DNA from: Lachnospiraceae bacterium | GTDB taxonomy: Bacteria; Bacillota; Clostridia; Lachnospirales; Lachnospiraceae | NCBI GenBank assembly: GCA_016286555.1 | Contig: JAEETA010000004.1 | Span: 1 to 64,000, forward strand | Direction: 5' to 3' | Length of the DNA: 64,000 nt | In this document: positions 7,368 through 16,005 of the stretch, one piece after another | Layout: the number at the start of each line of letters is the position of its first letter | How positions within the stretch are numbered: the first letter of the stretch is position 1 | Made by a program: the position numbers and the translations under genes | Notes under the pieces: generated by a model | Databases searched by the model: none | What the model saw: the letters and a program-made list of their open reading frames with translations, nothing else | What the model was told of the DNA's origin: nothing

Positions 7368-9074
7368 TTACTGAGCGTTCAGCTCTGCAAGGATCTGCTC
7401 AACGATATCGCCGAACTCATCGGTGTACTCGTCCATAGCTTCCTGAGCGGTGATCTCGCCCGCAACAACCAGGTTCATCAGCTCCTTCTTCTTGGAGGTC
7501 AGGTCTTCCTGGTTAGCGGTAAGGGTATCACATGCTGCAGCTGCGGGAGCGTCAACACAGTGAGTGGTGAAGAACTGGTTGCCCTTGGTAACGAGCTCAT
7601 CGTCATCAACGAAGCCGTTGGTCAGAGGAGCGATGACAAGGACGGAATCCAGGTGATTCTTCTTCCATACAGCGTTAGGATCGTTAGGGGACTGCTTCAG
7701 GTGGAACTCGCCCTCCTCATAGCTGTAATCCTTTCTCTTGTCGGGATCGTCAGCATTGGTGGAGAACTCCTCAGCGTGGATGGACCAGTGAACATCCTCT
7801 GCACCGTAGGTCCACAGGGTCTGTACTCTGTCGCCGTCCAGCATGGTGTCAAGCAGAGCGTCGAAGATAGCCTGCTCACGAGCGTTGCTACCGTCGCCGT
7901 CATCGGTGATAACCCAAACGGGAGCCTCACGGTTGATGTAGCCGCCCCAGGTATCAACGATCTCCTTGATAGGAGGAAGCTGAACCAGTCTGTCATCGCC
8001 AAGGTCGTCATCAACTTCGTTCTTGGACATGTTGTTGGTAAGGGTTCTCAGCCAGGTACCTGCCCAGTAGGTGAACACACCTTCGGAGGTGGACTGATCG
8101 TTGGAGAAGAACTTCTCACGTGCCTGTTTGGTGCCGGCTTCCTCGGTATCGGGATCGATGATGCCGTCAGCGTAAGCCTTAGCCAGTCTCTCAAGAGCGT
8201 CAACGGTAGCCTGCTCGGTGAAGCCGTCTACCCACTCACCGTCCTTCTGATAGAAGGAAGGATATGCGCCCTGCCAGAACTCGGGCATGTAGTTGATGTA
8301 AGGAGCCTCATCCAGCTTACCGAAGCCTGCTGCGATGACACCATAGGTGCCTGCGGAGCCGTTACCGTCGGGATCGTCGTTGGTGAAGGCAAGAAGCAGA
8401 TTGTAGTAATCATCGAAGGTCTTGATGTCATCGACAGTCTTGCCGACAGCATCCAGCCAGGACTGCTTGATGTAGGTAACGCAACCGTTGCCGTAGGTAG
8501 GAGCAAAGCCGTAAAGCTTGCCGTCAGCCGTCTTCATGTTCTCGTTGACGGTAGGCAGGGTAACACGTGCCTGGAACTCTGCATTGTCGTAAGCAGATGC
8601 CATATCCCAAAGGATACCGGTGGTCTGATACTGACGATACATGGAAGCGCTCATGATCATCGCATCGGGATAATCCTCATCGCCTACGCTGGAAGTAGCC
8701 AGCATTCTGGATACGGTTCCGGTATAATCGGAGTGATCCAGCTGGGTGATGACCAGATCGATGGGATGGCCAAGTCTCTCGCCTACAGCCTCTTCCCACT
8801 GAGCCTCGAACTCCTGCTGACCGCTGTCTACGGTAGCGGTAAGAGTTCCGTCTACAACGATGTGGAGCTTCTCAAGAACATAGTCCTCTGCAGCAGCGGT
8901 ATCGGTGCTTGCAGCGGTGTCAGTGCTTGCCGTGTCGGTGCTTGCGCTGCTGGAAGTGCTGCTGGAAGAGCTGCTGCTGGAAGCTGCCGAAGTATCGTCA
9001 TCGGAAGCGCCGCAAGCTGCCAGAGAAACAACCATAGCGGAAGCAAGAAGTACGGATAAAACTTTCTTCTTCAT
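7368..9074 (-). CDS. Extracellular solute-binding lipoprotein of the carbohydrate ABC transporter
   Basis: 568 aa, lipobox LAACGASDDD, Ser/Thr-rich linker, large SBP; upstream of two permeases on the same strand. Confidence 0.9.
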   Translation of the reverse strand: MKKKVLSVLLASAMVVSLAACGASDDDTSAASSSSSSSSTSSSASTDTASTDTAASTDTAAAEDYVLEKLHIVVDGTLTATVDSGQQEFEAQWEEAVGERLGHPIDLVITQLDHSDYTGTVSRMLATSSVGDEDYPDAMIMSASMYRQYQTTGILWDMASAYDNAEFQARVTLPTVNENMKTADGKLYGFAPTYGNGCVTYIKQSWLDAVGKTVDDIKTFDDYYNLLLAFTNDDPDGNGSAGTYGVIAAGFGKLDEAPYINYMPEFWQGAYPSFYQKDGEWVDGFTEQATVDALERLAKAYADGIIDPDTEEAGTKQAREKFFSNDQSTSEGVFTYWAGTWLRTLTNNMSKNEVDDDLGDDRLVQLPPIKEIVDTWGGYINREAPVWVITDDGDGSNAREQAIFDALLDTMLDGDRVQTLWTYGAEDVHWSIHAEEFSTNADDPDKRKDYSYEEGEFHLKQSPNDPNAVWKKNHLDSVLVIAPLTNGFVDDDELVTKGNQFFTTHCVDAPAAAACDTLTANQEDLTSKKKELMNLVVAGEITAQEAMDEYTDEFGDIVEQILAELNAQ

Positions 9075-9176
9075 TTTTTTCCTCCCATAGAAATAGAAAA
9101 AATAGATTGTCGTGAGAACATTTCCTTCTCACATCATTAACTCTATCATTTATATTTTCATTTAGCAAGCATTTTT

Positions 9177-9190
9177 TGAAAGCACTTACA
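9177..9190. promoter_or_regulatory. LacI-family operator-like site upstream of the SBP gene
   Basis: TGAAAGCACTTACA differs at one of 14 positions from TGTAAGCACTTACA at 29607-29620. Confidence 0.5.
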
Positions 9191-9214
9191 CACAAAAATT
9201 GCGTTAGTTTTTCG

Positions 9215-9250
9215 TTAAAAATCCCCATTTTCTCGGAGAAGAAAATGGGG
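9215..9250 (-). terminator. Terminator of the tsaE...ispD operon
   Basis: Minus strand CCCCATTTTC-ttctccga-GAAAATGGGG then ATTTTTAACG. Confidence 0.75.
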
Positions 9251-9267
9251 TGTAAATGGTTTCAACT

Positions 9268-9281
9268 TGGAAACGCTTTCA
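9268..9281. promoter_or_regulatory. cre-like (CcpA) site
   Basis: TGGAAACGCTTTCA matches TGWAANCGNTNWCA with one mismatch. Confidence 0.45.
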
Positions 9282-9289
9282 TTCTTTTT

Positions 9290-10039
9290 TCATGCTTTGT
9301 TACTTTTTTTCAAAATCTGTTCCATAAGAGCCAGATCTTCGGGCGTGGTCACCTTCAGGTTCTCATAGGAGCCTTCGGTGAGATGCACGGTTTTGGAAAC
9401 GAAGCGCTCATAGACGCAGGCATCGTCGGTGATATCCTTTGGTTCCTTCCCCTCGTACGCTTTCAGCATGCTTTCATAGGCATCCCGAATCTCGAGGTAG
9501 AAAAATGCCTGGGGCGTCTGGATATTCCATACGCTTGAGCGGACGGGAGTGCTTGTTACAAAGCCGTTTTCATCGGCGATGCGGACGGTGTCCTTGCTGC
9601 GGACCGCCGCTACGCCGCTGCCGTATTGTAGCACGCTTTCATAGCAGCGCTGCAGGATCTCCTCCGTCAGGAAAGGTCTGGCGCCGTCTAATACGAAGAG
9701 CACATCGGTCCCTCCGCTGCCGGCGTCGCAACTCCCCTGAATCTCCGTCAGGGCTCTGATGCCGTTTGCCACGGAAAAGCAGCGCTCGGAGCCTGCAGGT
9801 GCGATGGCCAGCACTTTCTCGGAAGGAAAGCGGTCCAGCACGGTGCGGCGCATCCGCTCCGTGTCTTCCGTCGCCGTCACCAGGATGCAGTCATCCAGGA
9901 TCGCGGAGCGTTCCACCGCTTCCAGCGCGTAGGCGATGAGAGGCTTTCCCCCTACTTCCATAAATTGTTTCGGTATCTCGGCGCCCATTCTGCTGCCCCG
10001 TCCACCGGCCAGCAGGATCGCCGTGCAATGTTTTTTCAT
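9290..10039 (-). CDS. ispD: 2-C-methyl-D-erythritol 4-phosphate cytidylyltransferase
   Basis: [33 protein letters not shown]; start ATG at 10039 forms an ATGA overlap with the upstream tsaD stop. Confidence 0.9.
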   Translation of the reverse strand: MKKHCTAILLAGGRGSRMGAEIPKQFMEVGGKPLIAYALEAVERSAILDDCILVTATEDTERMRRTVLDRFPSEKVLAIAPAGSERCFSVANGIRALTEIQGSCDAGSGGTDVLFVLDGARPFLTEEILQRCYESVLQYGSGVAAVRSKDTVRIADENGFVTSTPVRSSVWNIQTPQAFFYLEIRDAYESMLKAYEGKEPKDITDDACVYERFVSKTVHLTEGSYENLKVTTPEDLALMEQILKKSNKA

Positions 10040-11100
10040 TCGTTTTTCCCGGGGATCCAAACGCCCTGTTTCTCACCGATCTTCAGACCGGGCACCGCGT
10101 TCAGTTCCGTGCCGGAGCGGTATCCCGCCCGGAATTCATAGTAGCCCGCCACACCGATCATGGCAGCGTTGTCCGTGCAGTACACGGGGCTGGGATAGAC
10201 GAAGCGGATGCCGTTTGCATCGCAGGCCTCCTGCAGAGAGCTGCGAAGCCACGAGTTGGAAGCGACACCGCCTGCGATGGCGAAGGTCTTCACTCCCAGG
10301 TCCTTTGCAGCCTCCAGGGAATGCTCCGTCAGCACATCCACCACAGCCTTCTGGAAGGATGCAGCCACGTCCGCCTGGGAGAAATCCTCTCCTTTCATGC
10401 GGCAGCCGTTGAGGTAATTCAGCACTGCGGACTTGAGGCCGCTGAAGCTGAAGTCGTAAGGACTTCCCTCCACCTTTCCTCTGGGGAACTCGATGGCGTG
10501 GGGATTTCCCTCCCGGGCCGCCTTGTCGATCTTCGGTCCGCCGGGGTAGCCGAGGCCGATGGCTCTGGCCACTTTGTCGAAGGCCTCTCCCGCCGCATCG
10601 TCATGGGTCCTTGCAATGATCTCGTAGGAGCCGTAGTCCCGGACCATCACCAGATGGGAATGTCCGCCGCTGGCCACCAGGCACAGGAAAGGGGGCTCCA
10701 GGTCGGGATGTTCTATATAGTTGGCACAGATGTGGCCCTCGATGTGGTGCACTCCCACCAGGGGCAGGTCGCACGCGTAGGCGATGGCCTTGGCTTCCGC
10801 CACACCCACCAGCAGGGCACCCACCAGTCCGGGGCCGTAGGTTACGGCGATGCCGTCCAGATCGGACAATGTGATCTCCGCTTCCGCCAGTGCTTTGCGG
10901 ATCACCTGATTGATCTTCTCAATGTGCTTTCTGGATGCGATTTCCGGCACCACGCCGCCGTAAAGGGTGTGGAGGTCGATCTGGGAATAAATAACATTTG
11001 AGAGCACCTCTCTTCCGCCGCGCACCACGGAGGCGGCGGTTTCATCGCAGGAGCTCTCAATCCCCAGAACCAGTGCATCTTCTTTCCATGTAAAACTCAT
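10036..11100 (-). CDS. tsaD: tRNA N6-adenosine threonylcarbamoyltransferase TsaD
   Basis: [40 protein letters not shown]...[11 protein letters not shown]...[10 protein letters not shown]. The listed 491 aa ORF is extended; the true start is probably 11100. Confidence 0.95.
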   Translation of the reverse strand: MSFTWKEDALVLGIESSCDETAASVVRGGREVLSNVIYSQIDLHTLYGGVVPEIASRKHIEKINQVIRKALAEAEITLSDLDGIAVTYGPGLVGALLVGVAEAKAIAYACDLPLVGVHHIEGHICANYIEHPDLEPPFLCLVASGGHSHLVMVRDYGSYEIIARTHDDAAGEAFDKVARAIGLGYPGGPKIDKAAREGNPHAIEFPRGKVEGSPYDFSFSGLKSAVLNYLNGCRMKGEDFSQADVAASFQKAVVDVLTEHSLEAAKDLGVKTFAIAGGVASNSWLRSSLQEACDANGIRFVYPSPVYCTDNAAMIGVAGYYEFRAGYRSGTELNAVPGLKIGEKQGVWIPGKNE

Positions 11101-11170
11101 ATATGCCTCTTTATCCTGTCTGTGTGCTGCCCGTGGCGTGTTGCGCCCCGGGAGCGTAATGCTGAGCGGG

Positions 11171-11788
11171 TCAGTTGAACTGTGTGTTTTCCTGTCCCTC
11201 GGGGATGCCGTCCCCGTCCATGTCCACGTTGGCTTCCAGATCCCAGCCATAGATCTTCCAGCGCTTGTCCTCATCCTTTCGCAGCAGAAAGACCATCCGC
11301 TGGGTGGTGCTGACGCCGTTGTCGCTGATGGTATAGGCGCAGAGGAGTCTGGCAAAGGAATAGCCGTCTCTGGTGTAGTAATCCACGTTGGTGCTGGAGG
11401 CAGTGCCGCTGCTGATGAGACGGCGGTTGGCGGATTTGTAATCCTCCACCTCACGGCGCAGGAGCAGCAGGTGATTGCCCTGCTCGTTCTGTGCCAGGAG
11501 CTCCGTGTCAAAGAGCCCGCGCATTTTCAGTCCCAGCTCGTCGATCTCCTCCTCCTTCACCTCGCTGCCGTAGAGACATTTCTGGATGTCATTGTAGTAG
11601 ACCATGACCTCCTTGGGGGTGGGGGGATAATCGTTGGTCAGATCTCTGGCCAGCACTTTCTCGATGAGGGTCATTTTTCCCTCGGTGCTTCTGTCCCGAT
11701 TTCTGCCGGACAGGAAGGCATAGTATCCCACAAGTGCCGCAACGAGGATGATTATGATGATGATGATCCGAACCTGTTTGCGATTCAT
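11171..11788 (-). CDS. Membrane-anchored protein of unknown function (DUF6715-like)
   Basis: [28 protein letters not shown]... with an N-terminal TM and soluble C-terminal domain; sits within the t6A operon. Confidence 0.65.
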   Translation of the reverse strand: MNRKQVRIIIIIIILVAALVGYYAFLSGRNRDRSTEGKMTLIEKVLARDLTNDYPPTPKEVMVYYNDIQKCLYGSEVKEEEIDELGLKMRGLFDTELLAQNEQGNHLLLLRREVEDYKSANRRLISSGTASSTNVDYYTRDGYSFARLLCAYTISDNGVSTTQRMVFLLRKDEDKRWKIYGWDLEANVDMDGDGIPEGQENTQFN

Positions 11789-11882
11789 CGTAAAGTGGGA
11801 TACTCCTTTCCGGAAGAAACTTCCGATTTTTGGGGCGTTTTCCGGCGCAGTCGGGCCGGTCTGCGGCATTTCTATGCCTGGA

Positions 11883-12797
11883 TCATTCGTCTTCGCTGAA
11901 TTTCAGTTCGCAGCTCCGGCCGTCCTTGGGGATCACGGTCCGGGGGAAGATCTCACGGATGGCATCCCGGTACTGATCCGGTCTCCCGAGAGCGGGTGAA
12001 AAATGGGTGAGCCACAGTTCCGGCACGTCCACTTCCGCAGCAATGCGGGCTGCTTCCTGCATGGTCATGTGTTTTTTCTGCTCCGCCTTCTCCTGCTCCG
12101 CAGGATCGCCGTACATGCCCTCCAGGATCAGGAGGTCACTGCCTGCGGCATTTTCCGCAATGCTGTCGGTGGGGCGGGTATCGGTGCAATAGGTCACCTT
12201 CAGTCCCTTACGGGCAGGTCCCATGACCATGTCCGGGGTAAAGGTGCGGTCACCGTCGGTGATGATCTCGCCCTTCTGGAGGCGATTCCAGTACGGAAGA
12301 GGAATCTCGGCGGCTCTGGCTCTGTCTGCATCAAATCTGCCGCTGCGGTCGATCTCCAGGGAGTAGCCGTAGCAAAGTACGCTGTGGCGGACCTTAAAGG
12401 CCTTCAGGCGAAAGCCCTTCATTTCAAAGGCCTGTGTGGCTTCCGTGATCTCGATGCACTGCACCGGGAAGGGAAGCTCCGGGGCGATGACTCTGAGTCC
12501 CGCGACCACGCGGCCCAGACCTTTCGGTCCGATGAGGGTCAGCACTTCCTTGCGCTCCGCATTTCCCATGTTCAGGAGCATTCCCGGCAGACCGCTGATG
12601 TGGTCCGCATGATAATGGGTAAAGCAGATGACATCGATATCGTGGGGAGACCAGCCCTTTTCCCGCATGGCGATCTGGGTGCCCTCGCCGCAGTCGATCA
12701 ATATACTGCTGCCGTTGTATCGCAGCATCAGGGAAGTGAGCCACCGATATGGCAGGGGCATCATACCTCCCGTTCCCAGCAGACAAATATCTAACAC
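11883..12797 (-). CDS. rnz: Ribonuclease Z / MBL-fold hydrolase
   Basis: 304 aa; LLGTGG, FTHYHADHISGLPG (HxHxDH), LTHFSPALGRP. Confidence 0.85.
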   Translation of the reverse strand: MLDICLLGTGGMMPLPYRWLTSLMLRYNGSSILIDCGEGTQIAMREKGWSPHDIDVICFTHYHADHISGLPGMLLNMGNAERKEVLTLIGPKGLGRVVAGLRVIAPELPFPVQCIEITEATQAFEMKGFRLKAFKVRHSVLCYGYSLEIDRSGRFDADRARAAEIPLPYWNRLQKGEIITDGDRTFTPDMVMGPARKGLKVTYCTDTRPTDSIAENAAGSDLLILEGMYGDPAEQEKAEQKKHMTMQEAARIAAEVDVPELWLTHFSPALGRPDQYRDAIREIFPRTVIPKDGRSCELKFSEDE

Positions 12798-12800
12798 AAA

Positions 12801-13256
12801 TTACCTCTTCCAATAGATCACGGCGTCTTCCACCGGTTTTTCGTAAAATCCGGGGCGGATCCCTGCGCTGACAAAGCCCGCTCCTTCGTATAAAGCAATG
12901 GCCGCTTCGTTACCGGCCCGCACCTCCAGGGTAAAAGCTTCACATCCCAACGCAGCGCCTTCCCGGAGCAGTGCTTCGATCAGCAGTTTGCCGATACCGC
13001 GGCGCCTGTGGGCAGGTGCCACCACCACATTGTCGATGTAGCCCTCGCCGCAGACCATACGCATTCCCGCAGAGCCTGCGATCTCGCAGCCAAGCTCCGC
13101 CACCAGATAGAGCGCATCCGCTTCCTTCGTCATCCGCAGAAAGTCTTCGGCGCTCCAGGGCATACTGAAGGACTCCGCCTCAATGGCCGCCAGGGCCCCT
13201 ACGTCTCCTTCCTCCAGGTGCCTTATTCTAATCTCCGAATGCTCATCATACTTCAA
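12801..13256 (-). CDS. rimI: Ribosomal-protein-alanine N-acetyltransferase (GNAT)
   Basis: IRIRHLEEGDVGALAAIEAESFSMPWSAEDF...VVAPAHRRRGIGKLLIEALL. Likely TTG start at 13256 overlapping the tsaB stop; longer upstream starts are possible. Confidence 0.85.
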   Translation of the reverse strand: MKYDEHSEIRIRHLEEGDVGALAAIEAESFSMPWSAEDFLRMTKEADALYLVAELGCEIAGSAGMRMVCGEGYIDNVVVAPAHRRRGIGKLLIEALLREGAALGCEAFTLEVRAGNEAAIALYEGAGFVSAGIRPGFYEKPVEDAVIYWKR

Positions 13257-13965
13257 AATGTCCCGGTCCTTCTCTCTCAGCCTGACTCTTCCGCATGTAA
13301 TCCGGTGCATGATCATCGGGGGAAATCCCGCGTCCTTCGGCCAGGTAGATGGCGCCAAGTGCTGCGATGCTACCGGCCCGCTGTCTGTTCATATGGGCAG
13401 GTGCGTAAGTGTGGGGCACCGTGAGGATGCTTTCCAGGAGCTCTCTGCTCACCTCTACGCCGTCACCCAGCAAGATCACGGGTCTGCCCAGGGCATTCAG
13501 TCGCTCCGCCGCTTCCGCAGCCGCGATGGCGCTGCCGGGGATCACCGTTTCCAGGGTGATGCTTCCGTCCGCTCCCCGGGGGAATGCATAGGCGCCGGTG
13601 TACACCTGACTCCTCCTGGCATCCATCATGGGACAGACGATACCTTCCGCGCCCCAGAGATTATAGGCCAGCCCTTCCAGGGTGGGCACCTCCACCAGGG
13701 GTTTGCCGATGGCCAGTCCCAGTCCTTTGGCGGTGGCAGATCCGATCCGAAGCCCCGTAAAGGAGCCCGGGCCCGATGCCACGGCGATGGCATCCGCCTC
13801 GGTGGGCTTTACCCCCGCCTCTGCCAGCATCCGCTCCAGCTGCGGGAGCAGGGTCTGGGAATGGGTCTTTTTGCAATTGGTCATGCTCTCTCCCAGCAGC
13901 ACGCCGTCCTCCCAGAGGGCGACACCGGCCACCAGTCCGGAGCTCTCGATTCCGATGATCTTCAT
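13246..13965 (-). CDS. tsaB: t6A biosynthesis protein TsaB
   Basis: MKIIGIESSGLVAGVALWEDGVLLGE...DAIAVASGPGSFTGLRIGSATAKGLGLA. Confidence 0.93.
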   Translation of the reverse strand: MKIIGIESSGLVAGVALWEDGVLLGESMTNCKKTHSQTLLPQLERMLAEAGVKPTEADAIAVASGPGSFTGLRIGSATAKGLGLAIGKPLVEVPTLEGLAYNLWGAEGIVCPMMDARRSQVYTGAYAFPRGADGSITLETVIPGSAIAAAEAAERLNALGRPVILLGDGVEVSRELLESILTVPHTYAPAHMNRQRAGSIAALGAIYLAEGRGISPDDHAPDYMRKSQAEREGPGHFEV

Positions 13966-13974
13966 AGCTTTCGT

Positions 13975-14406
13975 TTATGCCTCATCGATCTCGATGCGGC
14001 GGTAATCAAATCCCTTCTCGGGGTCTTTTAAAATGGTGATGCGGGTTGCATTTTCCGGGATCAGTTCCCGGATCTGATCCGCCCACTCAATGAGGCAGAC
14101 GCCATCGCCGTAAAAGGCATCCCCGTAGCCGATCTCCTCCATCTCGTCGGGATCCTCGATCCGGTAGACGTCGTAGTGCCAGAGCTTTAAGCGCCCTTCG
14201 TCATAACTCTGGAGAATGGTAAAGGTGGGGCTGCTGACAGGCTCCGTGATCCCGAGGCCTGCTGCCACGCCCTGGGCAAATACGGTCTTACCGGTTCCCA
14301 GGTCCCCGTCCAGACAGATGACGGTGCCGGGAGTCGCCTCCCGTCCGATGCGCTCCGCCAGGGCTTTGGTCTCCGCGGCGGAATTGGTTTCAATGATCTT
14401 TTTCAT
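13975..14406 (-). CDS. tsaE: t6A biosynthesis ATPase TsaE
   Basis: 143 aa; GDLGTGKTVFAQGVAAGLGI...SPTFTILQSYDEGRLKLWHYDVYRI. Confidence 0.93.
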   Translation of the reverse strand: MKKIIETNSAAETKALAERIGREATPGTVICLDGDLGTGKTVFAQGVAAGLGITEPVSSPTFTILQSYDEGRLKLWHYDVYRIEDPDEMEEIGYGDAFYGDGVCLIEWADQIRELIPENATRITILKDPEKGFDYRRIEIDEA

Positions 14407-14408
14407 AC

Positions 14409-14885
14409 TTATACCCGGATCTTCACCTTTTTGGGGTCTACATGCTCCGAAACGAGGGCGATGACCGCAGTGGTCCGATCCCCCATCTGGGCTTTGGGCA
14501 GGATGGAAGCATTCCCCACACCCGTATAAAGAAAAATGGAGCGCCCGCTGGAGCCCGCTTTGGTGACATCGCTCCAGGGAGCGAAATTCTCCTGTCCTCC
14601 CTGCCGGACGGTGATGCCGTCCTCATTCAGGATGTAATGGAGAGGCGCCTTGAAGGTCTCCCCCAACGTAAAACGCCTGAAACAGCTGATGTAGAGGTTC
14701 ACGGGCAGATAAAAGAGGAGCATGGCTCCCACGATCACCAAAATGAAATAGTGCACCGAAATCCCATACACGATGCCCACGGCTCCCAGGGCCGAAGCGA
14801 TGATGGAGGAGGGCTTGGAATAGGCGTGTTTTAAGTTAAAATCATACAGATCGGATACGGATAAAGTAATGTCCAGTTCGATCAC
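14409..14885 (-). CDS. YcxB-like membrane protein
   Basis: 158 aa, two TM segments then a PH-like C-terminal region (HYILNEDGITVRQGGQENFAPWSDVTKAG). Confidence 0.55.
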   Translation of the reverse strand: MIELDITLSVSDLYDFNLKHAYSKPSSIIASALGAVGIVYGISVHYFILVIVGAMLLFYLPVNLYISCFRRFTLGETFKAPLHYILNEDGITVRQGGQENFAPWSDVTKAGSSGRSIFLYTGVGNASILPKAQMGDRTTAVIALVSEHVDPKKVKIRV

Positions 14886-14972
14886 GGCTGCCTCCGAATA
14901 TGCATATTAAATCAATTTATTGTAGTTTATTTGGGGTAAAATTTCAAGCCGATACAAAATAAGGGAGGGTTC

Positions 14973-15001
14973 TTGACGGAACCGCCGAAGCCCCCTATAA
15001 T
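14973..15001 (+). promoter_or_regulatory. Near-consensus sigma-A promoter for ribU
   Basis: TTGACG (14973-14978), 17 bp, TATAAT (14996-15001). Confidence 0.85.
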
Positions 15002-15015
15002 AGCCACCGTAACTA

Positions 15016-15128
15016 TTACTTCAGGGTTGGGTGTGATTCCCTACTGGCGGTAAAGTCCGCGAACTCCAAAACGGAGCCGACCCGGTGAAACTCCGGGACC
15101 AACAGTTAAAGTCTGGATGAAAGAAGGA
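15016..15128 (+). ncRNA. FMN (RFN) riboswitch
   Basis: CTTCAGGGTTGGGTGTGATTCCCTACTGGCGGTAAAGTCCGCGA...GCCGACCCGGTGAAACTCCGGGACCAACAGTTAAAGTCTGGATGAAAGAAGG matches the conserved RFN element; lies upstream of a riboflavin transporter. Confidence 0.95.
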
Positions 15129-15140
15129 GGGTTCTTTTTT

Positions 15141-15914
15141 ATGTGCATTTCTATGTCTGTTCTTCAAACGTTCCAAAGCAACCTCGGTTTTTGTATCGGC
15201 TTTCTGCTGATCGTGCTGGTTCTCTTCGGACTGGCCTATCTCCTGGAAAAAATCTCCCAAAAGCAAAATCCGGATAACGAACCTTTGTCGCCTACGCGTC
15301 GCATTGCCATGATCGGCATGTTTTCCGCTGTGGCATTTATCCTGATGCTCTTTGAGGTGCCCATGCCTTTCGCTCCGTCCTTTTACAAGCTGGACCTGAG
15401 CGAGCTGCCCATCCTCATCGGTGCATTTGCTTTCGGTCCTTCCGCAGGCGTTATGATGGAGTTCATCAAAATCCTCTTAAAGCTGCTCTTTAAGGGAACC
15501 TCCACCGCCTTTGTGGGTGAGCTGGCCAATTTCGCCGTAGGCTGCTCTCTGATCCTGCCCGCTTCCGTGATCTATTCCTTCCGGAAGACCAAGAAGCAGG
15601 CACTGCTGTCCATGATCGTGGGCACTCTGGTGCTGACCGTCTTCGGTACGTCCTTCAACGCTTTTTACCTGCTGCCCGCTTTTGCCAAGCTCTACGGTAT
15701 GCCTCTGGAGGCGCTCATCGGTATGGGAGAAGCCATCTTCCCTTCCATCTCCGGCAGCATCTTCCGTTTCGTGGTTTACTGCGTGGCTCCGCTGAACTTC
15801 ATCAAGGGTACGGTAAACTCCGTCATCACCCTGCTGGTGTATAAGAAGCTGAGCCCCATTCTCAAGTCCTCTCACGCTTCCGCAGCGAAAAAAAGTTCTT
15901 CCGTAAACGGATAA
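15141..15914 (+). CDS. ribU: ECF-type riboflavin transporter S component
   Basis: RRIAMIGMFSAVAFILMLFEVPMPFAPSFYKLDLSELPILIGAFAFGPSAG; downstream of an FMN riboswitch. Confidence 0.93.
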   Translation: MCISMSVLQTFQSNLGFCIGFLLIVLVLFGLAYLLEKISQKQNPDNEPLSPTRRIAMIGMFSAVAFILMLFEVPMPFAPSFYKLDLSELPILIGAFAFGPSAGVMMEFIKILLKLLFKGTSTAFVGELANFAVGCSLILPASVIYSFRKTKKQALLSMIVGTLVLTVFGTSFNAFYLLPAFAKLYGMPLEALIGMGEAIFPSISGSIFRFVVYCVAPLNFIKGTVNSVITLLVYKKLSPILKSSHASAAKKSSSVNG

Positions 15915-16005
15915 GAGGGACTATAATCTCTTCAGATATATATGCGGACAGCGATCTATCCTGAAGTAAGTCCGCTTGATTTCTTCTGAAGGGGGAAAAT
16001 TACAT

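Noticed and set aside
8880-9000. Repetitive agc/gct-rich DNA that resembled a tandem repeat array
   Set aside because: Explained by the Ser/Thr/Ala-rich lipoprotein linker (SSSSSSSSTSSSASTDTASTDTAASTD).
11101-11511. N-terminal extension of the tsaD ORF
   Set aside because: Overlaps the DUF6715-like CDS in another frame, no homology; [21 protein letters not shown] is the normal TsaD N-terminus.
14964-15136. 11-bp direct repeat GGAGGGTTCTT at 14964-14974 and 15126-15136
   Set aside because: One copy is in the untranscribed -35 region and the other contains the SD; probably coincidental.
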